Positions 7,990-16,194 of a stretch of DNA of 35,381 bases are shown here, one piece after another (within the stretch, counting starts at the first letter, position 1; each line of letters begins with the position of its first letter). A program made the position numbers and the translations under genes. Source of the DNA: an uncultured Eubacterium sp. (GTDB taxonomy: Bacteria; Bacillota; Clostridia; Lachnospirales; Lachnospiraceae); assembly GCA_945648485.1 (NCBI GenBank), contig CALZFR010000002.1, forward strand, positions 1 to 35,381. The letters are read 5' to 3'. The notes beneath the pieces were generated by a model. That model saw only the letters and a program-made list of their open reading frames with translations, had not been told where the DNA came from and ran no database searches.

Positions 7990-10658
7990 TGAATCTGGAT
8001 AAACTGGTAAACTTTTTTAAAGAAAAGAACCTGAGTCGACAGGAACGTCTGTTTCGTGTGATTATACTGTTTGGAATAATTGGATTATCTGGTTGCATAA
8101 TATCTGGGTTGTTTATCGGAGCAAATATAGGTAACGTATTTGTAGCCTTCCTAGGATTATTATTGTTTGCTGTATTGGGGTATTATTCCATCAGCAGGGG
8201 CAAGATACAGCTTGGAGCCTCTGTTATGGGGGCGTTTATGCTGATTTGCATTCTGCCATTAAATTTCCTGACATCCGGAGGAACCAAAGGTGGTGCACAT
8301 GTATGGTTTCTGGCTGCTATGGTTTTTGTGTGTCTTGTTGTGGAAGGCAGAATCAAATATATATTATTAGCCGGTGGATTTGTCTTGATGTGTGCAAGTT
8401 ACTATATTGAGTGTAAATATCCTCAGTTGATTCAGAAGGGTCCAGATGATGTAATGTTTATGGATTCATTTTATTCTATAGTTATAATTTCTTTTATGAC
8501 ATGTGGAATGATTCTTTATCAGAATTGGATATACCATTCAGAGAATGAGGATGCAAAGAGGCAGAAGAAAGAAATTGAAAATCTGAATAAGATGCAGAAT
8601 CACTTCTTTTCCAGCATGAGCCATGAAATCAGGACACCAATTAATGCCATTATTGGTTTGAATGAGATGATTCTCAGAGAGGATGTATCAGATGAGGTGG
8701 CAGAAGATGCCAGAAATATCCAGGGTGCAAGTAAGATGCTGCTCTCTCTTATCAATGATATCCTTGATATGTCTAAGATAGAGTCAGGAAAGATGAATAT
8801 AGTACCTGTTGTCTATAACGTTGGTGACATGCTTTCTGATATTGTCAACATGATATGGATAAGGGCAAAGGACAAAGGCCTTGAATTCCATGTTGATGTT
8901 GATAAGGCTATGCCAACACAGTTGTATGGTGATGAGGTGAGAATAAAGCAGATTCTCATTAATGTTCTTAATAATGCTGTGAAATACACTTCTGAAGGTT
9001 CTGTTTCACTGTTAATCCAATGTGAGAAAGTGGCCAATGGCGAGGCACAGATAACATTTAATGTGACAGATACGGGTATTGGCATTAAGAAGGAGAGTAT
9101 TCCACATCTGTTCAGTGTATTTAAAAGAGTTGATGAACAGAACAACCGTTATATTGAAGGAACAGGTCTGGGCCTGTCTATTGTAAAGCAGCTGGTGGAA
9201 CTTATGAATGGCGATATAACCGTTAACAGTGTATACACTAAAGGCTCTACATTTATTATTACTCTTCCACAGAAGATTGCATCAGAGAGCGAGATTGGTG
9301 ATATTAATCTGGAAGCAAGACACTCAATGAATCAGAGGAGTCATTATAAGCAAAGTTTTGAGGCGCCTAATGCACATGTTCTTATTGTTGATGATAATGA
9401 GACTAACCTTATGGTTGCCGAAAAGCTTTTAAGGGATACTAAGGTAAGTATAGATACGGCTTCTAGTGGACAGGAATGTTTAAGAAAAACACTTCAGAAC
9501 AGATACAATGTCATATTCATGGATCATCTTATGCCGGGAATGGATGGAATTGAGTGTCTCCATGCAATCCGTAACCAGACGGGAGGACTTAACGCTGATG
9601 TTCCTGTTATTGCGCTTACAGCAAATGCAGGTGGTGATAATCAGGAATTATATAGAAGAGAAGGTTTTGACGGATATCTGCTGAAACCTGTCAGTGGAAT
9701 ACAGCTGGAGAAGGAACTTCTAAGACATCTGCCTAAAGAACTTGTAAACTTATCTAATTCAGGTGACTTTGAAGATATGCTGGAGTCTCCTGTACACGTT
9801 CATAATAAAATGGCTTCTGTTATGATTACTACTGACAGCGTGTGCGACTTGCCAAAGAGTTTACGGGAAAGATATCAGATTATAGAGATGCCTTACCACG
9901 TACATACTGATGGCGGTGTTTTCATGGATGGAATTGAAACGGAAACAGACGGAGTTTTGTCATATATTGGTGATAAAGGGAAAAATGCCCGTTCAGAGTC
10001 GCCATCAGTAGCTGAGTATGAAGAGTTTTTTGCAGAACAGCTGACTAAGGCACAGCATATTATTCATATTACCATGGCTAAGAATGTCAGCATGGGTTAT
10101 GATAATGCACGGGAGGCAGCTAAGACATTTGAAAATATAAATGTGGTGGATTCAGGACATCTGTCCTGTGGTATGGGACTTTTAGTGCTTCGTGCAGCAG
10201 AGTATGCAGCTTCAGGAATGTCTGCTGGTGATATCATAAAGAAAATAGAGCGTATTAGAAACCGGGTTAAAACCAGCTTTGTTGTGAATAGTACAGAATA
10301 TCTGGCGAAGTCAGGCCGAATATCTCCAAAGATAAATACCATATGCAAGACACTTCTGCTTCATCCGATTCTTGTAATGAGAAACAGCAGTATGGTAGTT
10401 GGACAGATAAGAATGGGAACCAGAGATGTTACCTGGAAGAAATATACCAGGTCAACGATTAAAAGTATGCACAATTCAGATTGTAATATGTTATTTATTG
10501 TATATACCGGTCTGCAAAAGGAAGAACTGAAATCAATAGAAGAAGAGGTTTTAAAGAAGATACCATTTAAGACAGTCATTTATCAGAAAGCCTCATCGGC
10601 TATTTCAATTAACTGTGGTCCAGGTTCATTTGGATTTATGTACATGCTTAAGGATTAG
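7989..10658 (+). CDS. Hybrid sensor histidine kinase with C-terminal DegV-family domain (TM-HisKA-HATPase-REC-DegV)
   Basis: H-box 'FFSSMSHEIRTPINAII', 'GTGLGLSIVKQL', receiver 'HVLIVDDNETNLMV...IFMDHLMPGMDG...LLKPVSG'. From residue about 608 it is DegV-like: 'MASVMITTDSVCDLPKSLRERYQIIEMPYHVHTDGGVFMDGIE...NVVDSGHLSCGMGLLVLRAAEYAASG...VNSTEYLAKSGRIS...GPGSFGFMYML'. Starts in an ATGA overlap with the previous gene. Confidence 0.92.
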   Translation: MNLDKLVNFFKEKNLSRQERLFRVIILFGIIGLSGCIISGLFIGANIGNVFVAFLGLLLFAVLGYYSISRGKIQLGASVMGAFMLICILPLNFLTSGGTKGGAHVWFLAAMVFVCLVVEGRIKYILLAGGFVLMCASYYIECKYPQLIQKGPDDVMFMDSFYSIVIISFMTCGMILYQNWIYHSENEDAKRQKKEIENLNKMQNHFFSSMSHEIRTPINAIIGLNEMILREDVSDEVAEDARNIQGASKMLLSLINDILDMSKIESGKMNIVPVVYNVGDMLSDIVNMIWIRAKDKGLEFHVDVDKAMPTQLYGDEVRIKQILINVLNNAVKYTSEGSVSLLIQCEKVANGEAQITFNVTDTGIGIKKESIPHLFSVFKRVDEQNNRYIEGTGLGLSIVKQLVELMNGDITVNSVYTKGSTFIITLPQKIASESEIGDINLEARHSMNQRSHYKQSFEAPNAHVLIVDDNETNLMVAEKLLRDTKVSIDTASSGQECLRKTLQNRYNVIFMDHLMPGMDGIECLHAIRNQTGGLNADVPVIALTANAGGDNQELYRREGFDGYLLKPVSGIQLEKELLRHLPKELVNLSNSGDFEDMLESPVHVHNKMASVMITTDSVCDLPKSLRERYQIIEMPYHVHTDGGVFMDGIETETDGVLSYIGDKGKNARSESPSVAEYEEFFAEQLTKAQHIIHITMAKNVSMGYDNAREAAKTFENINVVDSGHLSCGMGLLVLRAAEYAASGMSAGDIIKKIERIRNRVKTSFVVNSTEYLAKSGRISPKINTICKTLLLHPILVMRNSSMVVGQIRMGTRDVTWKKYTRSTIKSMHNSDCNMLFIVYTGLQKEELKSIEEEVLKKIPFKTVIYQKASSAISINCGPGSFGFMYMLKD

Positions 10659-10733
10659 ACATTGTAACTCCTGACGTAAGATGAAGATAATGAGGTTTAC
10701 ATTTATTATAATAGAGATAAGACGGAGGTTTTT

Positions 10734-11549
10734 ATGTACCAGTTTACTGATGACTGCCTTACAGGCATTGAAATAATTGATAATGAGCACCGCAGGCTTT
10801 TTGCCATGATTAATGAGGGGATAGACATGATTCACGGTGAGGATAAGGTTGTCCTTGCAGTGGCTAAGGATATGGTGGTGCAGTTAAAGGAATATGCTGT
10901 GAAGCATTTTGCAGACGAAGAAGAGATAATGGAAAAATTAGGTGATGCTGAACTTGAAAGGCAGAGAAGAGAGCATGACCAGTTCAGGGCATATATGGAT
11001 AGCCATGATGAATCCCAGCTTACAGAGGAGAATGCAAGGCAAAAGGTTGAGGAACTTCTTCTTTATCTTGCCAAATGGCTGTATTCACATATATTGGGAA
11101 GCGATATTATGATTTCCCATAATATTAATAATAGTGAGGGAGACCCATTTGCATTTACAGATAAGTATCTTACCGGAATTGAACTGGTGGATGAGGAACA
11201 CAGGATATTATTTGATATAATAAGGCAGACTAATGATACAATTAACGAAGAGTTTGTCCACGACAAATATGACCGCATCATGGAAATTATTGATGAACTT
11301 AAGGATTATACAGTGAAGCATTTCGGTGATGAGGAAGAATATATGGAGTCTATCGGTTATGAGGGGCTGGAAGCCCAGAAAGTGGCTCATATATCTTTCG
11401 TGGATAAGCTGAACAGCATTAACTATGAAAATCTGGATGACAACCAGCAGGAATATCTTAATGATCTGGTAGAATACCTTCTTAACTGGCTTTCAACCCA
11501 CATCTTGAAGATGGACAAGAGAATTCCTGTAAAAGATATTAAGAAATGA
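10734..11549 (+). CDS. Tandem bacteriohemerythrin (two hemerythrin-like domains)
   Basis: Two copies of 'TGIEhhDxEHRxLF...LKxYxVKHFxDEEExM...LxxWLxxHILxxD'. Confidence 0.93.
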   Translation: MYQFTDDCLTGIEIIDNEHRRLFAMINEGIDMIHGEDKVVLAVAKDMVVQLKEYAVKHFADEEEIMEKLGDAELERQRREHDQFRAYMDSHDESQLTEENARQKVEELLLYLAKWLYSHILGSDIMISHNINNSEGDPFAFTDKYLTGIELVDEEHRILFDIIRQTNDTINEEFVHDKYDRIMEIIDELKDYTVKHFGDEEEYMESIGYEGLEAQKVAHISFVDKLNSINYENLDDNQQEYLNDLVEYLLNWLSTHILKMDKRIPVKDIKK

Positions 11550-11558
11550 TATAAAAGC

Positions 11559-11603
11559 TGTAGCAGCCATGACACATACATATGTCACGCTGCTACATTT
11601 TTT
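11559..11603. terminator. Intrinsic terminator after the hemerythrin gene, between convergent genes
   Basis: TGTAGCAGC-CA-TGACA ... TGTCA-C-GCTGCTACA followed by TTTTTT. Confidence 0.85.
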
Positions 11604-11614
11604 ATGGGCTGTAA

Positions 11615-14233
11615 TCAACCAAGTCTTTCAGCTATTATTTTAATTAGCTGTATTATAACTGTAGGAATTAATGCAAGCAGGAGGATTGAGACGTACTGTC
11701 CGGCAGTGAGGGATACAACTGAGAATAACCCTGCGACTGGTGGAAGGAAAAGTACTGCTGCAAATAATATTAATCCCAGTACAAATGCGCCCAGGCTGTA
11801 CATATTATTCCTAAAGCCTAAGGTTAATATGCTGTGTTCGCCTCTGCAGTTAAATCCGTGAAGAAGTCTTGCAAGAGTGAGCGTTGCAAATGCCATGGTT
11901 GATGCGGCTTCCGGTGTTACAGAAAGTCCTGACATGAATGCAGTAATTACAGACAATGCAATAAGGACACCCTGTGAAACCATAAGTGTTACGAATTTCT
12001 TATCCAGAATACCCTGTTTAGGATTTCTTGGCTTTTTATCAAGAACATCTTTAGCGCCTGGCTCCATGCCTATGGCAAGGGCTGGGAGAGAATCGGTAAC
12101 AAGGTTGATGAACAGAAGCTGTACAGCCTGAAATGGCACAGGCAGAGCCATCAGGGAGGCGTATATTACTGTAATTATTGCGGAGAAATTACCCGAGAGA
12201 AGGTAAAGCACTGCATTTTTAATATTATTGTACACAGTTCTTCCATTGGCAACAGCCTTGATGATGGTGGCAAAATTGTCGTCAGACAGAATCATGGAAG
12301 CAGCATCTTTAGAAACTTCTGTTCCTGTTATTCCCATGGCAACACCAATGTCTGCTTTCTTCAATGCAGGAGCATCATTAACACCATCACCTGTCATGGA
12401 AACAATTCTGCCTTTTCTCTGCCATGCATCTACAATCCGGATTTTATTTTCAGGAGAGACACGGGCATAGACAGATATTCTTTCAATGTTTTCATCCAGT
12501 TCATCATCGCTCATTGCATCCAGCTCCTGACCAGTGACGGCTAAATCTCCCTGAGTATATATGCCTATTTTCTCTGCAATTGCACGGGCAGTTACTTTGT
12601 GGTCTCCGGTAATCATTACTGTGCGGATTCCGGCTTTCTTTGCATCTTTGACAGCTTTCATGGATTCAGGTCTTGGAGGGTCCATCTCGGATACAAGACC
12701 TAAAAATGTATAGCCATATTCTGTTTCTTTAGTAAGCTCTTCATCGGATTCTTTATATGCGAAAGCCAGCACCCGGAGACCGTTTTCTGAGAAATCCTGA
12801 TTCTGTTTAAGTATTTTTTGGCGGAAATCTTCATTCATAGGGAATATGCCATCTGTAAGACGTATATAATCGCAGCGCTCAAGCAAAACATCTGGTGCGC
12901 CTTTTGTGAATATGGTTGGAACACCATGAATGAGATGCTTGGTGCTCATAAGCTTTCTGTCTGAATCAAATGGAACTTCTTCGATTCTGCTTAAAATGTT
13001 TCTCATCTGGTCTTCTGTTATAGATATATCTGCTGTTTTATTGTTAGCCTCAATGTCACGGTACATTTCCAGAAGGGCGTATTCTGTAGGGTCGCCGATG
13101 CCGTTGCCATCCACTATGGAGGAATCGTTTGTAAGAACTGCATTGTAAAGTAGATATCTGTGAAGCTGGCACTGCAGATTAATCCCGGATGGTTTAAGCA
13201 CTTCGCCGCCAGTATATATATCCTGGACAGTCATTTTATTCTGGGTGAGGGTTCCTGTTTTGTCGGAGCAGATTACAGAAACACAACCTAAAGATTCCAC
13301 TGCGGAGAGTTCCTTGATAACAGCCATTTCCTTTGCCATACGCTGGGTGCCCATTGCCTGGACAATAGTGACTATAGAGCTTAATGCTTCTGGAATAGCT
13401 GCTACGGCAAGAGCTACTGAAAACAGCAGTGAGTCAAGGATATTCATGCCTCTGTATACCCCAAGAATAAATACAATAAAGCTTATTATAATTATTCCAA
13501 TGGCAAGGATTTTGCTGAATTTGTCCAGACTTACCTGCAAAGGTGTTTTCTTATCTTTAGTGTTATTCATAAGGGTGGCAATTTTACCAATTTCAGTATT
13601 CATGCCTGTTTCTGTGATAACTGCCACAGCTCTTCCGTATGTCACAAGGCTTCCGGAGTATACCATATTTAATCTGTCTGCCAGAGGGGTATCCCTGTCT
13701 ATCTCCATGTCTTTCTTGTCAATATTGGTTGATTCTCCTGTAAGAGAGCTTTCATTTACCTGTAGAGAGTAATTCTCCATTATTCTGCCATCCGCAACAA
13801 CCATGTCTCCTGCTTCAAGAATTACAATATCTCCGGGAACAACTTCTCTTGAAGGCATTTCAATCTTCTGTCCCTGACGGATAACTTTTGCCACAGGAGA
13901 GGAAAGGGATTTAAGTGAATCAAGGGATTTTTCTGCTTTCATATGCTGTACAGTTCCAAGAACTGCGTTAAGTATGAGTACGGCAATAATTACTAATGTA
14001 CTTTCTAAGTCTTTTGTAAACATACTGATTACAGCTGCAACCATAAGAATAATAACCATCAGGTCTGCAAACTGTGACAGGAAAACCTTTAATGCACCAG
14101 GCCGTTTTCCTTCCGTCAGCTGGTTTTCACCATAGTGTTTCAGGCGGTCTGATGCCTCTTCATATGTAAGTCCGTCCATTCTGGTGTCCAGTTCCTTAAG
14201 AACATTCTCTTTTGATAATTCATACCATGTCAT
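11615..14233 (-). CDS. Cation-transporting P-type ATPase (P2-like; annotated Ca2+-type by similarity, Mn2+ export suggested by the upstream riboswitch)
   Basis: 'CSDKTGTLTQNKMT', 'MTGDGVNDAPALKKADIGVAMG', 'NLVTDSLPALAIGMEP'; 872 aa. Confidence 0.93.
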   Translation of the reverse strand: MTWYELSKENVLKELDTRMDGLTYEEASDRLKHYGENQLTEGKRPGALKVFLSQFADLMVIILMVAAVISMFTKDLESTLVIIAVLILNAVLGTVQHMKAEKSLDSLKSLSSPVAKVIRQGQKIEMPSREVVPGDIVILEAGDMVVADGRIMENYSLQVNESSLTGESTNIDKKDMEIDRDTPLADRLNMVYSGSLVTYGRAVAVITETGMNTEIGKIATLMNNTKDKKTPLQVSLDKFSKILAIGIIIISFIVFILGVYRGMNILDSLLFSVALAVAAIPEALSSIVTIVQAMGTQRMAKEMAVIKELSAVESLGCVSVICSDKTGTLTQNKMTVQDIYTGGEVLKPSGINLQCQLHRYLLYNAVLTNDSSIVDGNGIGDPTEYALLEMYRDIEANNKTADISITEDQMRNILSRIEEVPFDSDRKLMSTKHLIHGVPTIFTKGAPDVLLERCDYIRLTDGIFPMNEDFRQKILKQNQDFSENGLRVLAFAYKESDEELTKETEYGYTFLGLVSEMDPPRPESMKAVKDAKKAGIRTVMITGDHKVTARAIAEKIGIYTQGDLAVTGQELDAMSDDELDENIERISVYARVSPENKIRIVDAWQRKGRIVSMTGDGVNDAPALKKADIGVAMGITGTEVSKDAASMILSDDNFATIIKAVANGRTVYNNIKNAVLYLLSGNFSAIITVIYASLMALPVPFQAVQLLFINLVTDSLPALAIGMEPGAKDVLDKKPRNPKQGILDKKFVTLMVSQGVLIALSVITAFMSGLSVTPEAASTMAFATLTLARLLHGFNCRGEHSILTLGFRNNMYSLGAFVLGLILFAAVLFLPPVAGLFSVVSLTAGQYVSILLLALIPTVIIQLIKIIAERLG

Positions 14234-14380
14234 AATTGTTTGTGTGAAAATGCTTGTGGGTTGATTTTCACACTGCCTCCTTTCCTGATTGTTTACAGTT
14301 GAATTATTTCCTGTAGTAAATTGTTTTCTGTGAAAAATGACTTATCATACAATATTACAGGAAAACCGGGGAATAAAAAA

Positions 14381-14433
14381 TGAGACTCTATGCAGAAAAA
14401 CACTAATAAAATGTCTTTCTGCATAAAGTCTCA
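14381..14433 (-). terminator. Riboswitch-associated intrinsic terminator
   Basis: Minus strand TGAGACTTTATGCAGAAA...TTTCTGCATAGAGTCTCA then TTTTTTATTCC. Confidence 0.85.
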
Positions 14434-14520
14434 TCACCATAAAGGTATGCACCACCAAGCGTAAAACGCCGCGTATGTTGACAGTGCATTTGGATTACTC
14501 CCCTTTGCAAATATTCTTTT
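14420..14520 (-). ncRNA. yybP-ykoY-like (manganese-sensing) riboswitch aptamer
   Basis: Minus strand reads TTTGCAAAGGGGAGTAATCC...GTCAACATACGCGGCGTTTTACGC...GGTGGTGCATACCTTTATGGTGATGAGACTTT. It has the AAAGGGGAGUA and (U)GAGACUUU signatures of this family and lies upstream of a P-type ATPase. Confidence 0.8.
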
Positions 14521-14640
14521 TGTATGTGCAAGTTTATCAGAGTGACAGGGATATGTCAACAGAATATTTATTATAAGATATGTGCAGACTATGAGAAATT
14601 GTATGTGCATCCGGTATTAAGAAAGAATAATAAAAACTAT

Positions 14641-14669
14641 TTGACAAATTAAATATATGTAATTATAAT
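14641..14669 (+). promoter_or_regulatory. Sigma-A-type promoter
   Basis: TTGACA (14641-14646), 17-nt spacer, TATAAT (14664-14669). Confidence 0.85.
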
Positions 14670-14702
14670 AGCTGGCAGTACCAAGTGGTACTACCAGCTA
14701 TT
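14667..14702 (+). promoter_or_regulatory. Double FadR/GntR-type operator-like palindrome
   Basis: AATAGCTGGCAGTACCAAGTGGTACTACCAGCTATT. It contains TGGCAGTACCA (reverse complement TGGTACTGCCA) and TGGTACTACCA, overlapping the -10 and start region. Confidence 0.65.
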
Positions 14703-14784
14703 GTATCTTGTGTTTCACATCACGAATTTTTATGTGGGATGTGCACGTGTTTCATCTGTTTTTAATACAGGAGGTTAAATAATT

Positions 14785-15024
14785 ATGAATGAAATTATTA
14801 AGTTACCTAACATTGAAGCTGTACAGGATTTTGTCAAGAATGCAGAAGAAACAGGCGAAAGTGTCCTTGTTTCAAAGGAGGGATTCAAATACCAGATTGA
14901 TGGTGCATCTATTATGGCTATGATAGCCTTAGTCGGTGAAAAGCTTAAGGTTGAGTATATGAGTGAATCAGATTCTTTTAACAATATGCTGAAAAAATAT
15001 ACAGTAGCAAGTAGCAATATATAA
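14785..15024 (+). CDS. HPr-fold-like (Crh-like) protein without a catalytic histidine
   Basis: 79 aa; 'VKNAEETGESVLVSKEGFKYQIDGASIMAMIALVGEKLKVEYMSES' parallels HPr '[45 protein letters not shown]'; no His residue in the protein. Confidence 0.65.
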   Translation: MNEIIKLPNIEAVQDFVKNAEETGESVLVSKEGFKYQIDGASIMAMIALVGEKLKVEYMSESDSFNNMLKKYTVASSNI

Positions 15025-15058
15025 TTGGAGATTATAAATCTATACAATATAGTTACAA

Positions 15059-15433
15059 TTGATGAGGCTTAAAATGAAATATATAAAACAGTGTATAGTT
15101 ATTCTTGGAATAACATTAGCGGGAGAGTTGTTAAAATACATACTGCCACTCCCTATTCCTGCAAGCATTTATGGAATGGTTCTTCTTTTTGTGGGATTGA
15201 TGACTGGAGTGATTAAAATTGAAGCAGTGAAGGAAACAGGAATGTTTCTGATTGAGATTATGCCATTAATGTTTATTCCTGCAGGTGTGGGATTAATGAC
15301 AAGCTGGGAAACATTAAAATCTATTATAGTGCCGGTGAGCGTCATAACAGTTGTTACCATTATAACTGTTATGGCTTCAACGGGACTGGTGTCCCAGATT
15401 ATTATCAGAAAATCAAAGGAAAATGAGAAATGA
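15059..15433 (+). CDS. CidA/LrgA family membrane protein
   Basis: 'ITLAGELLKYILPLPIPASIYGMVLLFVGLMTGVIKIEAVKETGMFLIEIMPLMFIPAGVGLM', typical LrgA/CidA. True start may be an internal Met (15065 or 15074). Confidence 0.9.
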   Translation: MMRLKMKYIKQCIVILGITLAGELLKYILPLPIPASIYGMVLLFVGLMTGVIKIEAVKETGMFLIEIMPLMFIPAGVGLMTSWETLKSIIVPVSVITVVTIITVMASTGLVSQIIIRKSKENEK

Positions 15434-16122
15434 ATAATTTTTTTCAAACTTCCATGTTTGCTGGAGTTACTTTAAGTTTAATATCATATTTTATCGGAGT
15501 TGCTTTGAAAAAGAAATTTAAGCTTGGCATATTCAACCCACTTCTGATTTCCATTATAATTTCTATTATTGTTATATTAGTAGGGAAGATTGATTATAAT
15601 ACATATAGTGAAGGTGCCAGGTATTTAAGCTGGCTGCTTACGCCGGCAACAGTCTGTCTTGCAATTCCGCTGTATGAGGAGTTTGAATTGTTAAAAAAGA
15701 ATTACAGGGCAGTTATGTTAGGTCTTCTTGCTGGTACGGTTACGAGTCTGACAACGGTATTCATGTTATCTAAGTTGTGTGGGCTTTCACATGAAGAATA
15801 TGTGACACTTCTGCCCAAATCAATTACTACGGCAATTGGTATGGGAGTATCAGAAGAATTAGGCGGATATGTTACTATTACAGTGGCTGTAATAATTATT
15901 ACCGGTGTGCTTGGAAATATGTTTGGAGAACTTATCTGCAGATTATTCAGGATTACTGAACCAATTTCCAAAGGCCTTGCCTTTGGAGCATCTTCTCATG
16001 CCATAGGTACGGCAAAAGCTATTGAGATAGGAGAAGTGGAAGGAGCTATGAGCGGTCTTGCCATTGCAGTATCCGGTATATTGACAGTAATACTGTCATC
16101 ATTATTCGCCAGATTTATCTGA
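15430..16122 (+). CDS. LrgB family membrane protein
   Basis: 'LLPKSITTAIGMGVSEELGG...GLAFGASSHAIGTAKAIEIGEVEGAMSGLAIAVSGILT', typical LrgB; overlaps the lrgA-like stop. Confidence 0.93.
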   Translation: MNNFFQTSMFAGVTLSLISYFIGVALKKKFKLGIFNPLLISIIISIIVILVGKIDYNTYSEGARYLSWLLTPATVCLAIPLYEEFELLKKNYRAVMLGLLAGTVTSLTTVFMLSKLCGLSHEEYVTLLPKSITTAIGMGVSEELGGYVTITVAVIIITGVLGNMFGELICRLFRITEPISKGLAFGASSHAIGTAKAIEIGEVEGAMSGLAIAVSGILTVILSSLFARFI

Positions 16123-16194
16123 GAATAGTGTGAAAAGTAAGTATGATAGCTTATATTTCATATAGTTGTTTCTGACGGCAGCAGAATGTGAAGA

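Noticed and set aside
9810-10658. Internal start producing a free DegV protein
   Set aside because: ATG at 9810 lacks a well-spaced Shine-Dalgarno; the reading frame is continuous with the kinase, so the fusion is preferred.
13245-13772. 175-aa plus-strand ORF inside the minus-strand ATPase
   Set aside because: Antisense shadow of a strongly supported coding region; no family resemblance.
14735-14760. Possible CcpA cre site upstream of the HPr-like gene (TGTGCACGTGTTTCA region)
   Set aside because: Mismatches at the central CG positions of the cre consensus; not strong enough to claim.
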